Shown here one piece after another: positions 17,150 through 25,519 of a DNA stretch of 64,000 bases; positions within the stretch are counted from its first letter, which is position 1, and the number at the start of each line of letters is the position of its first letter. The DNA is taken from NCBI GenBank assembly GCA_001769275.1, contig MEOQ01000009.1, positions 62,001-126,000 on the forward strand. Direction: 5' to 3'. The notes beneath the pieces are model-generated. The model made no database searches and was not told where the DNA came from. It saw only the letters and a program-made list of their open reading frames with translations. A program made the translations under genes and the position numbers. The stretch comes from Bacteroidetes bacterium GWF2_43_63. GTDB taxonomy: Bacteria > Bacteroidota > Bacteroidia > Bacteroidales > DTU049.

Positions 17150-18188
17150 CTTTCAAATGCTTCACAATTTCCTGTGCGTTTTTGTAATCCTGATGCTGAC
17201 CAATATCAATCCAATAGCCAACTATGGGATTGTGGATGACCTTTTGTCCATCGAGAATTAATTGTTCCAACAGATCGGTAATATTGTAGTGCGTGTTTCG
17301 CGGAATTTTATTTAGAACCGATGTGTTGAGAATATAGATGCCGGCATTGGCATAATCGGTATAAACCGGCTTTTCTTTCAGCCCCGTAATCTGTTCGTTG
17401 ATTGTTGTAAAAATTCCCAGCGGCACTTTGGTTGTGTATGGAACGCTTGCTACGCCTGCCGCAGCCTGATGCTTCATGGTGTTGATGAACAGATCTTCGA
17501 AATCGGCATCGGTAAAAAGATCGCTGTTCATCAGAAGAATGTGTTCCGTGTCGAAACGATTTACCAGCGACAGAGCGCCGGCTGTACCCAGTGGCACGTC
17601 TTCCCAAACGTATTCTATTTGAATTCCCTTGGCTGAACCATCACCAAAATAATCGACAATTTGTTGCCCAAGATATTTAACGGAGATATAAAATTTTTCA
17701 ATTCCAAAACTTATCAGGCGATCAATGTTGTGTTCAATGATAGGCTTGTTGCCCAGTGGCAGCATTGGTTTTGGCGTTTTATCTGTCAATGGAAGCAGTC
17801 GCTCCCCTCTTCCACCGGCCATTATCATGCATTCGAGCGGAAGGATGCTTTTTCGTTTTTTAAGATCATAGACCTTTACAATCTGACCAGCATCGTTGAG
17901 TAGCGGTAATAAACGAATTCCTTTGTCGCGGGCTTTTTTGAAATCAAGAATGCTGAATCCTTTATTTACTCGGTGAAACGATGTCAACATAAATTTATTG
18001 ACGGAATCTGTCAACAGCAAGCCTTTGATGAAACCACGACGAATGTCGCCATCAGTAAGCGTTCCGACAAGTTGCTGTTTTTCATCCACAACAAATAAAG
18101 TCAAAGTGCCGGGAATACTGTTCATCTGTTTCAGGGCATCGAGAACAGGTGCTGTTTGCAGTATAATATTTCTGGAAAAATCGTTCAT
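17139..18188 (-). CDS. ptmE: CBS-domain glucosamine-1-phosphate guanylyltransferase-like protein (PtmE/LegX)
   Basis: 349 residues in two parts. Residues ~1-118 form a pair of CBS motifs (FVVDEKQQLVGTLTDGDIRR, LLPLLNDAGQIVKVYDL). Residues ~119-349 are a sugar nucleotidyltransferase with MAGGRGERLLPLTDKTPKPM, VPLGTAGAL and LMNSDL. This fusion is characteristic of PtmE/LegX, which in Campylobacter makes GDP-glucosamine for legionaminic acid. CBS domains bind adenine nucleotides and may control flux, an inference. Position between legG and legF, with overlap to legF, supports the pathway role. The start was kept at 18188 because it gives a complete first CBS motif. Confidence 0.88.
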   Translation of the reverse strand: MNDFSRNIILQTAPVLDALKQMNSIPGTLTLFVVDEKQQLVGTLTDGDIRRGFIKGLLLTDSVNKFMLTSFHRVNKGFSILDFKKARDKGIRLLPLLNDAGQIVKVYDLKKRKSILPLECMIMAGGRGERLLPLTDKTPKPMLPLGNKPIIEHNIDRLISFGIEKFYISVKYLGQQIVDYFGDGSAKGIQIEYVWEDVPLGTAGALSLVNRFDTEHILLMNSDLFTDADFEDLFINTMKHQAAAGVASVPYTTKVPLGIFTTINEQITGLKEKPVYTDYANAGIYILNTSVLNKIPRNTHYNITDLLEQLILDGQKVIHNPIVGYWIDIGQHQDYKNAQEIVKHLKDGN

Positions 18189-18206
18189 TGAATTACAAAT
18201 TAATTC

Positions 18207-19376
18207 TTACGCGTTGTTTTCTCTGAGCTGGAAATCGATATTGTAAAATTGTTTTTTCAGTTCAATTTTATTCGTTTTCTTCAAAATATTCAGAATCTTT
18301 TCGGCTGCATTTCCTTCGCCAAAAGGATTGGATACCGGTAACGTTTTATCAAATTCAAAAGCCTTCTCCAACGCTTTGCTGATCTCGTTTTTCGATGGTT
18401 TGCAACTAATAACCGAACGACCCATGATGCGTCCTTTTTGCCTGTCGCCAATGTTTATGGTCGGCACATTGAACGAAGGTACTTCGATGATTCCGCTGGA
18501 TGAATTGCCGACAACCGCATTCATAAATGGGATGGCAGACAAATAGCGCAACTGTCCCAACGATGTAAAAGCAATTGCCTTGTGAGGATTTTTACTTACA
18601 AATTCATCAATCATCTGGATAATGATACGTCCGTCTTTGTCGGAGTTGGGTTTGGTGAAAATCAACAAGGTATTATCCAGTTCATTCAGCGCATCCAGCA
18701 GTTGTTGAAATTGCTCGTGAGCTGTTTGTTTTTCCAAAGTAACCGGATGAAATGTTATCAGAAGATTTCGCTCCAATAATTTTTTTTCAATGGATTCTTC
18801 AAAAGCTGATTGGTCCAGCAGATTCAGCCTTTTTATATTATCCAGACCCATGGCCCCGACATTGAAAACCGTTGCAGGTTGTTCGCCCAACTGGATCACT
18901 CTTTTACGATATTCATCGGTTGCCGTAAAATGCAGGTGGCTCATTTTTGTGATTGAATGCCGGATAGCATCGTCGTAGGCGCCTTCGGTAAGTTCTCCGC
19001 CGTGGATATGTGCAACCGGAATTCCGGCAATTAAAGCGGCCTGCGCTGCAGCAAATATTTCGGTCCTGTCGCCCAGCAAAACAACAATCTCTGGCGCCAA
19101 TTCTTCGAACGTTTCAGCAAAAGAAAGAAGGGCGAGAGAGTTTGATTTTGAAATGCCGACAGCAGTATCAGACGACAAAAGAATTTCCATTTTTTTTGAA
19201 ATGGGGAAGCCGTCTTTTTCAATTTGCTTCCAGGTGAGTCCAAACTCAGGCGACATGTGCATTCCGGTAACGAGGAGTTGAAGCTCCAGCGCGGGATCTT
19301 CGTGTACTTCCTTAATCAGCCAGTAAAGCAGACCATATTCAGCGCGGGTTCCGGTTACAATACAGATTCGTTTCAT
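18207..19376 (-). CDS. legG: hydrolysing NDP-sugar 2-epimerase of the legionaminate pathway (NeuC-like)
   Basis: 389 residues, NeuC-type. Landmarks: TGTRAEYGLLYWLIKE at the N-terminus, LLGDRTEIFAAAQAALIAGIP, HIHGGELTEGAYDDAIRHS in the middle and GNSSSGIIEVPSF near residue 297. It removes the nucleotide and inverts C2 of the 2,4-diacetamido sugar, giving the hexose that LegI condenses with phosphoenolpyruvate. The NeuC form, rather than a PseG-like hydrolase, argues for legionaminic and against pseudaminic acid. It lies 18 bp before ptmE and 6 bp after legI. Confidence 0.9.
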   Translation of the reverse strand: MKRICIVTGTRAEYGLLYWLIKEVHEDPALELQLLVTGMHMSPEFGLTWKQIEKDGFPISKKMEILLSSDTAVGISKSNSLALLSFAETFEELAPEIVVLLGDRTEIFAAAQAALIAGIPVAHIHGGELTEGAYDDAIRHSITKMSHLHFTATDEYRKRVIQLGEQPATVFNVGAMGLDNIKRLNLLDQSAFEESIEKKLLERNLLITFHPVTLEKQTAHEQFQQLLDALNELDNTLLIFTKPNSDKDGRIIIQMIDEFVSKNPHKAIAFTSLGQLRYLSAIPFMNAVVGNSSSGIIEVPSFNVPTINIGDRQKGRIMGRSVISCKPSKNEISKALEKAFEFDKTLPVSNPFGEGNAAEKILNILKKTNKIELKKQFYNIDFQLRENNA

Positions 19377-19382
19377 TCGTTT

Positions 19383-20393
19383 TTAAATTTCAATGAGTTC
19401 ATCCAATTTGAAATCCCGACTGGAAATCAGACCAATCACATCATCCCATTTCATCGGACTGATGCCGTTTCCAGGACGTTTTACGGTCAAATTTTCTTCT
19501 GAAAATATTTCTCCTTTGCGAATGTCTCTCGCGGCCACAATACTTTTTCGTGCAACTGCAATATTTTTAATTTCACCCGGACCTGGTTCCTTTATTCCTG
19601 AACCAGAAATGGCTTTTTCAATATTTCGGATGGCATCCACCATTTGCTTCAATTCAGCCGGCTCCAGCGATGCCTTGTGATCGGGCCCTTCCATATTTCG
19701 GTCGAGTGTAAAATGTTTTTCAATGACACAGGCGCCCAAAGCGACCGCTGCAACAGGAACTTCGATACCATTGGTGTGATCGGAATATCCGACTTTTACG
19801 CCCAAAGCTTCGCGCATATATTCCATGGCTTTCAGGTTTACATCCTCCATGGACGTTGGGTATTCAGTATTGCAATGCAACACTGTGATTTGATCTTTCG
19901 GCACACCGTTATCAATCAGGACAGAAAGAGCATCATTAATTTCATCCATGTTTGCCATTCCGGTACTCATTATCACTGGCTTTTTGCGGCTGGCAATGTG
20001 CTTCAGATAGGGCTTGTTCGTAATTTCTCCCGAAGGAATTTTGTAAAAAGGAATGTTGAGTTTTTCCAGAAAATCAATACTGTCAATATCAAAACCGGTA
20101 GATAAAAATTGAATGTCCCATTTTATGCAATGCTCGATTAATTCGTAGTGATTTGCTTCGGTTAATTCTAATTTTTTGAGCATCGAGAATTGAGAGTCAT
20201 CACCATCACCGATGTTTGCTTTCTGGTAATCCGCTTTCCTGGCTGATTTGCTCACCAGAGAGCCAGCCTTGAAAGTCTGAAACTTCACAAAATCAGCTCC
20301 GGCCTGAGCAGCTGCCTCAATCAGTTGCTTCGCAATTTCAATGCTGCCGTTATGATTCACGCCGGCTTCGGCTATGATTAATGTGTGTTGCAT
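19383..20393 (-). CDS. legI: legionaminic acid synthase (NeuB family)
   Basis: 336 residues. The N-terminal (beta/alpha)8 NeuB barrel has IAEAGVNHNGS, FVKFQTFKAGSLVS, PFYKIPSGEI, MSTGMANMDEI and GYSDHT. EKHFTLDR precedes the C-terminal SAF domain (about 275-336: AARDIRKGEIFSEENLTVKRPG), which closes the active site of a dimer partner. It condenses phosphoenolpyruvate with the 6-deoxy-mannosamine derivative. Adjacent to legH (3 bp) and legG (6 bp). NeuB, LegI and PseI are sequence-similar, and the legionaminate assignment rests on the pathway context. Confidence 0.92.
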   Translation of the reverse strand: MQHTLIIAEAGVNHNGSIEIAKQLIEAAAQAGADFVKFQTFKAGSLVSKSARKADYQKANIGDGDDSQFSMLKKLELTEANHYELIEHCIKWDIQFLSTGFDIDSIDFLEKLNIPFYKIPSGEITNKPYLKHIASRKKPVIMSTGMANMDEINDALSVLIDNGVPKDQITVLHCNTEYPTSMEDVNLKAMEYMREALGVKVGYSDHTNGIEVPVAAVALGACVIEKHFTLDRNMEGPDHKASLEPAELKQMVDAIRNIEKAISGSGIKEPGPGEIKNIAVARKSIVAARDIRKGEIFSEENLTVKRPGNGISPMKWDDVIGLISSRDFKLDELIEI

Positions 20394-20396
20394 ATA

Positions 20397-21035
20397 TTAC
20401 CCGATATTTTTTAAAGGATTTCCAATATAAACACCCGGCTTGTCAATGTTTTGCAAAACCACTGAACCGGCAGAAATAACTGCGTGTTCAGAAATATTGA
20501 TATTGTTTGCAACAACAGCATTACTGCCAACAAACGAATGAGAACCAATATTTACCTGACCATTGATGCAAGCTCCGGTTGAGATGTGACAGAACTCGCC
20601 CACCCGGGCTTCATGTTCAATCAACGATTTTGTATTAATGATGCTACAACAACCAATTTGCGCCGCAGCATTGACTATGGCCTGATGCATAATTATGGAT
20701 CCTTCACCAATTACTGAATGCCTGCTTACATGCGCCATAGGACTCACAATCACGGGTAGCTGGCCGCCTGCATTTTTTACTTTACTGTAAATGCTGCTTC
20801 GAACATCGGAAGTTTTGATTTGACCAACTGTGATCAGAAAATTGGGACAGGTTTTTACCAATGCGACAATATCTTCATCATTTCCGATTACGTCGTAACC
20901 CAACACTTTGGTTCCAAGTTTTTCGGGCTGGTCAATAATGCCTATAATTTCATACTGGGCTGTTTGTTCAACAACATCGATGCATGAAATGCAATGGCCG
21001 CCACCGCCAACTAATATGATAGGTTGCTTTTTCAT
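20397..21035 (-). CDS. legH: NeuD/PglD-type sugar N-acetyltransferase
   Basis: 212 residues from ATG 21035 (MKKQPIILVGGGGHCISCID). The open frame upstream to 21083 is a leftover of legC, not part of this gene. The N-terminal PglD domain has VGGGGH for acetyl-CoA or sugar-nucleotide binding. The C-terminal left-handed beta-helix follows hexapeptide rhythm (IGEGSIIMHQAIVNAAAQIG, VGEFCHISTGACINGQVNIG) and ends PGVYIGNPLKNIG. It acetylates the 4-amino group made by LegC. Its ATGA start overlaps the old TGA of the legC remnant, showing former coupling to legC before a gene was inserted. Confidence 0.88.
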   Translation of the reverse strand: MKKQPIILVGGGGHCISCIDVVEQTAQYEIIGIIDQPEKLGTKVLGYDVIGNDEDIVALVKTCPNFLITVGQIKTSDVRSSIYSKVKNAGGQLPVIVSPMAHVSRHSVIGEGSIIMHQAIVNAAAQIGCCSIINTKSLIEHEARVGEFCHISTGACINGQVNIGSHSFVGSNAVVANNINISEHAVISAGSVVLQNIDKPGVYIGNPLKNIG

Positions 21036-21041
21036 TTGAGT

Positions 21042-21095
21042 ATTGCGCTGCTCGTTATATTCACCAGACGATCCGAATTCCATTCTGCATTTTTT
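21042..21095. repeat. 54 bp direct repeat, relic of the original legC 3' end
   Basis: 53 of 54 bases identical to 22498-22551, which lies inside the present legC end. In frame it would read NSDRLVNITSSAILK and stop with the TGA that overlaps the legH start codon. Confidence 0.92.
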
Positions 21096-21110
21096 TTATA
21101 GTCATGCGAT

Positions 21111-22487
21111 TCATGAGATAAAGTTTTTTTCGAGTATTTCCCAGTAGCCGCCTTTTTCAGAACCTATTCTTTTTAGTTTGTTCATTTGCTTCAATTTATC
21201 AATGTCACGCCTTATCGTTCTGGTAGAGACCTTCAGCATTTCAGCCAACTCTTTCAAAAGAATCCGGTTGTTTGCCTGCATTAATTGAAGAATTGATATT
21301 TGCCTTTTATCGGGGACATTATCGGGGACATTATCGGGGACATTGTCGGGGACATTGTTTTGTATATTTGATTTTTTATCATTGTCTGGCCTTTCAATAG
21401 TAACCATAATTCCACCCATTGTGGTTTCAAAAACCGGAATATTTAAACCTTCATTTTTGAAGCCATTGGTTATTTTAGCAATGCCCCGCCCCCATGATTC
21501 AATAAAACCTGCTTTAAAAAAAACATCAGCTATATTCTTATTAAACGGCCGTGAAGGGTGTTTTCCAAGCAGTGTTTCGATGGTAAAATCATCGGGCAAT
21601 CGGCCTTCGTTCCAAAGAATTAATTTGTCGTTATACACACTCAACTGGATTGGAGCCCCGGTATAATCTTTATGGATAATCGCATTGAATATTAATTCGC
21701 GTAATGCCATTTCAGGTATCTCAAGTTTTTCGATGCGTTGCAAGCCTTCATAACTTATTGGAGAGACAAGGTATTTTGTTTTAAGTATTTCCATTACCTT
21801 GTCGGCCATTTGCAAGATATTGCCTTCAACAAAGTCTTGGTAACGCAAATCGTCGTCGCTAGTTATAAAACGGCCAATTTTAAATGACACCGATGGGAAA
21901 AACTTTGAAGGTTTCATGCCAAATAACAATAAAGCCGCATTTTTAAGTTTATTGCCGTGGATTATAAGGTTTAGGTTTTCAAGGGTGGTTCTTAAATCTT
22001 CTTTGCCATTGTGGTTGGTTAAACGCTTACAGCTTGCGGCTTTTTTGAAGAAATAGGAAATCGCATCCGGATCAATATCGGATAAAGTAGCGTTTTCACA
22101 AGGCAAATCATCCCATGTTTTTCCTAATCGCTTTAACAGAAACTGTTGCAATGCCGACCCTTTGATTTCTTGCTTTGTACTCCCTGAACGATAATGATAT
22201 ACTCCTTTATATGAAATTGGCACACCCGAAGGAGATACAATGATTTCAATGTAGGGCTTACTTTCCTTTTGTAATAAATTAACATCGGCAATGATTCCCA
22301 AATAATTGACAATTTTATTTGGAATATCTTCCATTAATTTACGTGCATTGCTTAAACCAACAGCTTTTCCAGTATCATCAAAGCCAATACAAATTTTGCC
22401 GCCGGAAGCGTTTGCAAACCCGGCAACCCACTTGAGGTATTCGTCTTTCCAGGTTTGTTTGTATTCTATGTTTTGGCTTTCATTCAT
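21111..22487 (-). CDS. AlbA_2 (Schlafen-type) ATP-binding regulator with wHTH, inserted in the leg operon
   Basis: 458 residues. The N-terminal AlbA_2 domain has ESQNIEYKQTWKDEYLKWVAGFANASGGKICIGF-type sequence across residues 3-36 and YHYRSGSTKQEIKG near 97-110. The HATPase_c_4 domain has ALRELIFNAIIHKDY and FIESWGRGIAKI. After a linker of four NVPD repeats (12 bp DNA units at 21315-21362) a C-terminal winged helix follows (LLKELAEMLKVSTRTIRRDIDKLKQ). Such proteins are putative transcriptional regulators often carried in accessory DNA. It has nothing to do with sugar synthesis. It starts 3 bp after the present legC stop and lies between the copies of a 54 bp direct repeat, so it is a late insertion that now rides in the operon. 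Confidence 0.88.
   Translation of the reverse strand: MNESQNIEYKQTWKDEYLKWVAGFANASGGKICIGFDDTGKAVGLSNARKLMEDIPNKIVNYLGIIADVNLLQKESKPYIEIIVSPSGVPISYKGVYHYRSGSTKQEIKGSALQQFLLKRLGKTWDDLPCENATLSDIDPDAISYFFKKAASCKRLTNHNGKEDLRTTLENLNLIIHGNKLKNAALLLFGMKPSKFFPSVSFKIGRFITSDDDLRYQDFVEGNILQMADKVMEILKTKYLVSPISYEGLQRIEKLEIPEMALRELIFNAIIHKDYTGAPIQLSVYNDKLILWNEGRLPDDFTIETLLGKHPSRPFNKNIADVFFKAGFIESWGRGIAKITNGFKNEGLNIPVFETTMGGIMVTIERPDNDKKSNIQNNVPDNVPDNVPDNVPDKRQISILQLMQANNRILLKELAEMLKVSTRTIRRDIDKLKQMNKLKRIGSEKGGYWEILEKNFIS
21315..21362 (-). repeat. 12 bp tandem repeat encoding NVPD
   Basis: Four consecutive units of GGGGACATTATC (one with ATTGTC), each coding for the tetrapeptide NVPD in the linker between the ATPase-like domain and the winged helix. 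In-frame, so copy-number change alters only linker length. Confidence 0.85.
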
Positions 22488-22490
22488 TCT

Positions 22491-23642
22491 TTACATGATT
22501 GCGCTGCTCGTTATATTCACCAGACGATCCGAAATCCATTCTGCATTTTTTAAATCGGCACATTGCGCATTTTTAAACATGGGCAAACGGTTTATCAGTT
22601 CCCATGCCGGCCGCGTCATTACGCCATGATTGTTGGTATAAGACAAAAATTCATCGCGTTCTTTGCGGTCGTTTAAGAAAATGGCATTGAGCCAGTAATT
22701 TGATTTTGCATTTTCAGGTTCAGTGAAAAAACGGATTCCAATCTGCTGAAAAAAAGTTTTGTATTGTAAGGCCAATGCTCGTTTTGATTCCAGAAACCGT
22801 TCAATCTGCTCGAGTTGTGCCACGCCCATGGCCGCGTTGATGTTTGGCATGCGATAATTGTAACCGATTTCATCGTGCGCAAATTCCCACGGATGAGGCA
22901 CCTTGGCCTGTGTGGTGATGTGTTTTGCTTTTGCTGCCAATTGTTCATCGTTGAAAAGAAGCATGCCGCCACCACCGGTGGTGATGATTTTGTTTCCGTT
23001 GAAGCTCAGTATACCTGATTGGCCAAAAGTGCCGGTGTGCTGACCTTTGTAATAACTGCCCATGCTTTCTGCAGCATCTTCGATTAATGGAATATTGTAT
23101 TGCTTACATACGTCGGAAATTTCATCAATCCGGCATGGGTGACCAAAAGTATGCATGGGAACGACGGCCGCGATTCTTTTTTTCGTTTGTTTATTGTAGC
23201 ATCCTTCTGATCGCAATTCAGCATTTTCTTCCAGAAAACTTCGGAGTGCATTTGGGCTCAATCCCATTGTATCCTGATCGACATCAACGAAAACCATGGC
23301 TGCACCACAATAACTGATGGCATTGGCGGTGGCAATAAAACTCAATGGCTGGGTAATCACTTCTTCATGCTGCCTGACGCCTGCAAGCATCAGCGCAATG
23401 TGCAGCGCATTGGTGCCGTTTACACAAACCACTGCTTTTTTCGCACCTGTAAAGCGGGCCATGTCTTCTTCGAACTGATCAACAAATTTTCCAACACTCG
23501 AAACAAAGGTTGAATCAATGCATTCAGAAATATATTTTTTTTCATTGCCGATGAACACTGGCTCATGCAGGGCAATGAAACCTTCGGGTTTATTGTAGGT
23601 TGTGCGGATAAATGAAACGACTTTTTCAAATTTTTCCATCAT
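22491..23642 (-). CDS. legC: DegT/DnrJ/EryC1 aminotransferase of the legionaminate pathway
   Basis: 383 residues from ATG 23642 (a GTG at 23648 is also open). A PLP-dependent sugar aminotransferase. CVNGTNALHIALMLAGV (about 72-88), PLSFIATANAIS, VVPMHTFGHPC, LIEDAAESMGS and SFNGNKIITTGGGGM, with the lysine in SFNGNK as the Schiff-base residue. It aminates C4 of the 4-keto-6-deoxy sugar from LegB, using glutamate by family precedent. legB ends 2 bp before this ATG. The C-terminus has been rewritten from SSAILK to SSAIM by the insertion of the AlbA_2 gene. The change is at the extreme end and probably harmless. Confidence 0.92.
   Translation of the reverse strand: MMEKFEKVVSFIRTTYNKPEGFIALHEPVFIGNEKKYISECIDSTFVSSVGKFVDQFEEDMARFTGAKKAVVCVNGTNALHIALMLAGVRQHEEVITQPLSFIATANAISYCGAAMVFVDVDQDTMGLSPNALRSFLEENAELRSEGCYNKQTKKRIAAVVPMHTFGHPCRIDEISDVCKQYNIPLIEDAAESMGSYYKGQHTGTFGQSGILSFNGNKIITTGGGGMLLFNDEQLAAKAKHITTQAKVPHPWEFAHDEIGYNYRMPNINAAMGVAQLEQIERFLESKRALALQYKTFFQQIGIRFFTEPENAKSNYWLNAIFLNDRKERDEFLSYTNNHGVMTRPAWELINRLPMFKNAQCADLKNAEWISDRLVNITSSAIM
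22498..22551. repeat. 54 bp direct repeat within the legC 3' end
   Basis: Partner of 21042-21095, one mismatch. The copies are offset by 1456 bp and bound the AlbA_2 gene and its flanks. Confidence 0.92.
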
Positions 23643-23644
23643 AA

Positions 23645-24838
23645 TCACATTTTTGAATCCAGATATTTACCCTTCTCGATATAGCCGAAATCCGGAATCA
23701 TCTCGAAAAACAAATCCACCAGTTGTTGCCGGGTCCATTTTCCATTCTCTTTAAAATTTTGAATGGTATTTGTAAAATGGCTGATCAGGTTTGCATCAAA
23801 CAATGCATCGTTCTTTATAATTCCAAGGCTAATGTAGCGATTTAAATCCAGCATTTCATTCTCGGTAAAAAATTCCTCAAAATCCTTTTCTCCGGTCGTA
23901 TCGCTGGGTGTGAACAAACAGGGCCATTGTCGCTTATCGGGCAATGTGTTTGCAAGTTCCCGTGCTTCGTCTTCGGAATTGCACAAAAATGGCTCAAAGC
24001 CTTTGCTTTTTAAATAACGAACGGCAATTTCGGAGAATGTTATCAGATGCAGGCTCTCACTTAATTTTGGAAAAAATATATCGCGGTTTTCGCCAAAAAT
24101 GCACGACATCAGACAAAGTTCACCCGATTCTTTGGGGATTACGAAGTATCGTTTCACATCGCTGGGAGCCACAATCGGCTGTCGTTTTTCGATGCGCTGA
24201 TTAAAACCATGAAGCAAGGAGCCATCGGAGAAAGCCACATTGGCAAAACGTGCCGTTGAAAAGCTGATTTGCTCGCTTTTTTGCATCAGATACATTTCCA
24301 TGATTCGTTTCGATGCACCCATCATGTTGGCCGGGTTGGCAGCCTTATCGGTAGAAACGCAAAAATATTTTTTTATCCCTTTTTCAATTGATTGCTGAAT
24401 TGTTTTTTCGGTATTGAAAACATTCACATCAATCATTCGCATGAGCGTGTAAGGATCTTTCTCGCTGCGCACATGCTTCAATGCTGAGAGATTCAGCACG
24501 TAATCGTAATTTCCGTCATTTTCCCAGAAAGCATCGTACATGCACGATCCGATATCGATGGCAAATGTTTGAAAATCACCGTCAATATAACCAAACGAGC
24601 TGCGGATATCGCGCACCAGTTCCACCAAATTGTTTTCGCTGATGTCTACAACGTGTAGCTTTCGGGGTTTGCGTTTGAAAATTTCTTTAGTGACGGCCTG
24701 GCCGATAGAACCAGCACCACCAATGATTAAAAACCGTGAAGAAGAAACGATTTCAGACAATTCAGTTTCATGATTACCAATATCGTCGGTAAACAGTTCT
24801 TTATTTCTTCCGATCAATTGCAGCAAATTCATATTCAA
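23645..24838 (-). CDS. legB: NDP-GlcNAc 4,6-dehydratase of the legionaminate pathway
   Basis: 397 residues, an SDR-type polysaccharide biosynthesis (CapD-like) dehydratase. GGAGSIGQAVTKEI (about 39-52) is the NAD-binding fold, DYVLNLSALKHVRSEKDPY contains the K-H-V pair of this subfamily, and STDKAANPANMMGASKRIME holds the catalytic block. The protein is longer than PseB and carries the C-terminal extension (EKDFEEFFTENEMLDLNRY) seen in LegB. First gene of the leg operon. Upstream is a 17 bp perfect palindrome (24874-24890). It makes the 4-keto-6-deoxy intermediate consumed by LegC, probably from GDP-GlcNAc given the PtmE partner. Confidence 0.88.
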   Translation of the reverse strand: MNMNLLQLIGRNKELFTDDIGNHETELSEIVSSSRFLIIGGAGSIGQAVTKEIFKRKPRKLHVVDISENNLVELVRDIRSSFGYIDGDFQTFAIDIGSCMYDAFWENDGNYDYVLNLSALKHVRSEKDPYTLMRMIDVNVFNTEKTIQQSIEKGIKKYFCVSTDKAANPANMMGASKRIMEMYLMQKSEQISFSTARFANVAFSDGSLLHGFNQRIEKRQPIVAPSDVKRYFVIPKESGELCLMSCIFGENRDIFFPKLSESLHLITFSEIAVRYLKSKGFEPFLCNSEDEARELANTLPDKRQWPCLFTPSDTTGEKDFEEFFTENEMLDLNRYISLGIIKNDALFDANLISHFTNTIQNFKENGKWTRQQLVDLFFEMIPDFGYIEKGKYLDSKM

Positions 24839-24873
24839 ATCTTTCAGGAAACCAATTCGACTGATATTTTGTA

Positions 24874-24890
24874 AATCAATAATATTGATT
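24874..24890. promoter_or_regulatory. 17 bp palindrome upstream of legB
   Basis: AATCAATAATATTGATT, a perfect inverted repeat around a central A, 36-52 bp before the legB ATG. Suitable as an operator for a dimeric regulator or part of an A+T-rich promoter; function unproven. Confidence 0.35.
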
Positions 24891-25021
24891 GTTCAAAATT
24901 AAGAAATTCTTTCTGGTTACGAAAACTATAATTCAATTTGAGGTTTTGTTTGAGTTTGAGCGGCCGTAAGCCTAACATCATAAAATACGGCAAATCCACG
25001 CGCTTCGCTGGTCTTCCGCGA

Positions 25022-25088
25022 ATTATTCACTCATTATATTGTTTTAAGAGGTGTTCATGAGCTCAGCGCCTTGCAGTCGCTTCGGTTA
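25022..25088. repeat. dispersed TCATGAGCTC-hairpin element, copy 2
   Basis: ATTATTCACTCATTA, then GTTCATGAGCTCAGCGCC, TTGCAGTCGC and TTCGGTT. Closest to copy 1 at 4602. Confidence 0.6.
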
Positions 25089-25519
25089 CGCTAATGGACG
25101 CGAAAGATTTTGCTTCCCTCAGCAGGTCTTATTGACGCAAATCCGCCAGCATCAGTCACTGGCGTGACATGAAGGGCGGACATGTTCGAATCCGCCTTCA
25201 TCTGCGATGAAGACTGATTCCGTTGTGTATAATATTTTTACTCAGCGTTTATCGGGATATTGTATTCAATTATTTTCGCGTTATTCCGCGTCTGATAAAA
25301 TGCCACAAAGGGCACAAAGCCACCAACTTTTTTTTGTGCCTTCGTGTCTCAGTGGCAAAACCTCAGCGAATGAAGCCCGTTTCAGAAATTCCTTAGCATA
25401 AAGCTTAAGATTTTGTGGATGTAATTTTCACCGCTCTTTAAGCCTTAAACATTAAGCCTTAAGCGTTAGTAATATTCCGCGTTACTCCGCGTCTAATCTC
25501 ATGCCCTAAGCCGCATGCG

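Larger units (their letters stand above)
24839..25519. other. spacer upstream of the leg operon, repeats only
   Basis: Contains the palindrome at 24874-24890, the TCATGAGCTC element (25022-25088), a CTTCATCTGCGATGAAG hairpin near 25195 and an intact GTGTCTCAGTGGC word near 25348, which equals the inferred IS110 target. Also short-period phrases such as TTAAGCCTTAAGCGTTAG. No gene seen. Confidence 0.55.

Noticed and set aside
20397-21083. longer start of legH at 21083
   Set aside because: The extra N-terminal residues come from the legC remnant read in another frame; MKKQPII at 21035 matches the family.
21042-21095. ordinary target-site duplication of a transposon
   Set aside because: 54 bp is much too long for common transposases, and no transposase or inverted ends were found in the 1.4 kb insert. 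Recombination or replication-based duplication fits better.
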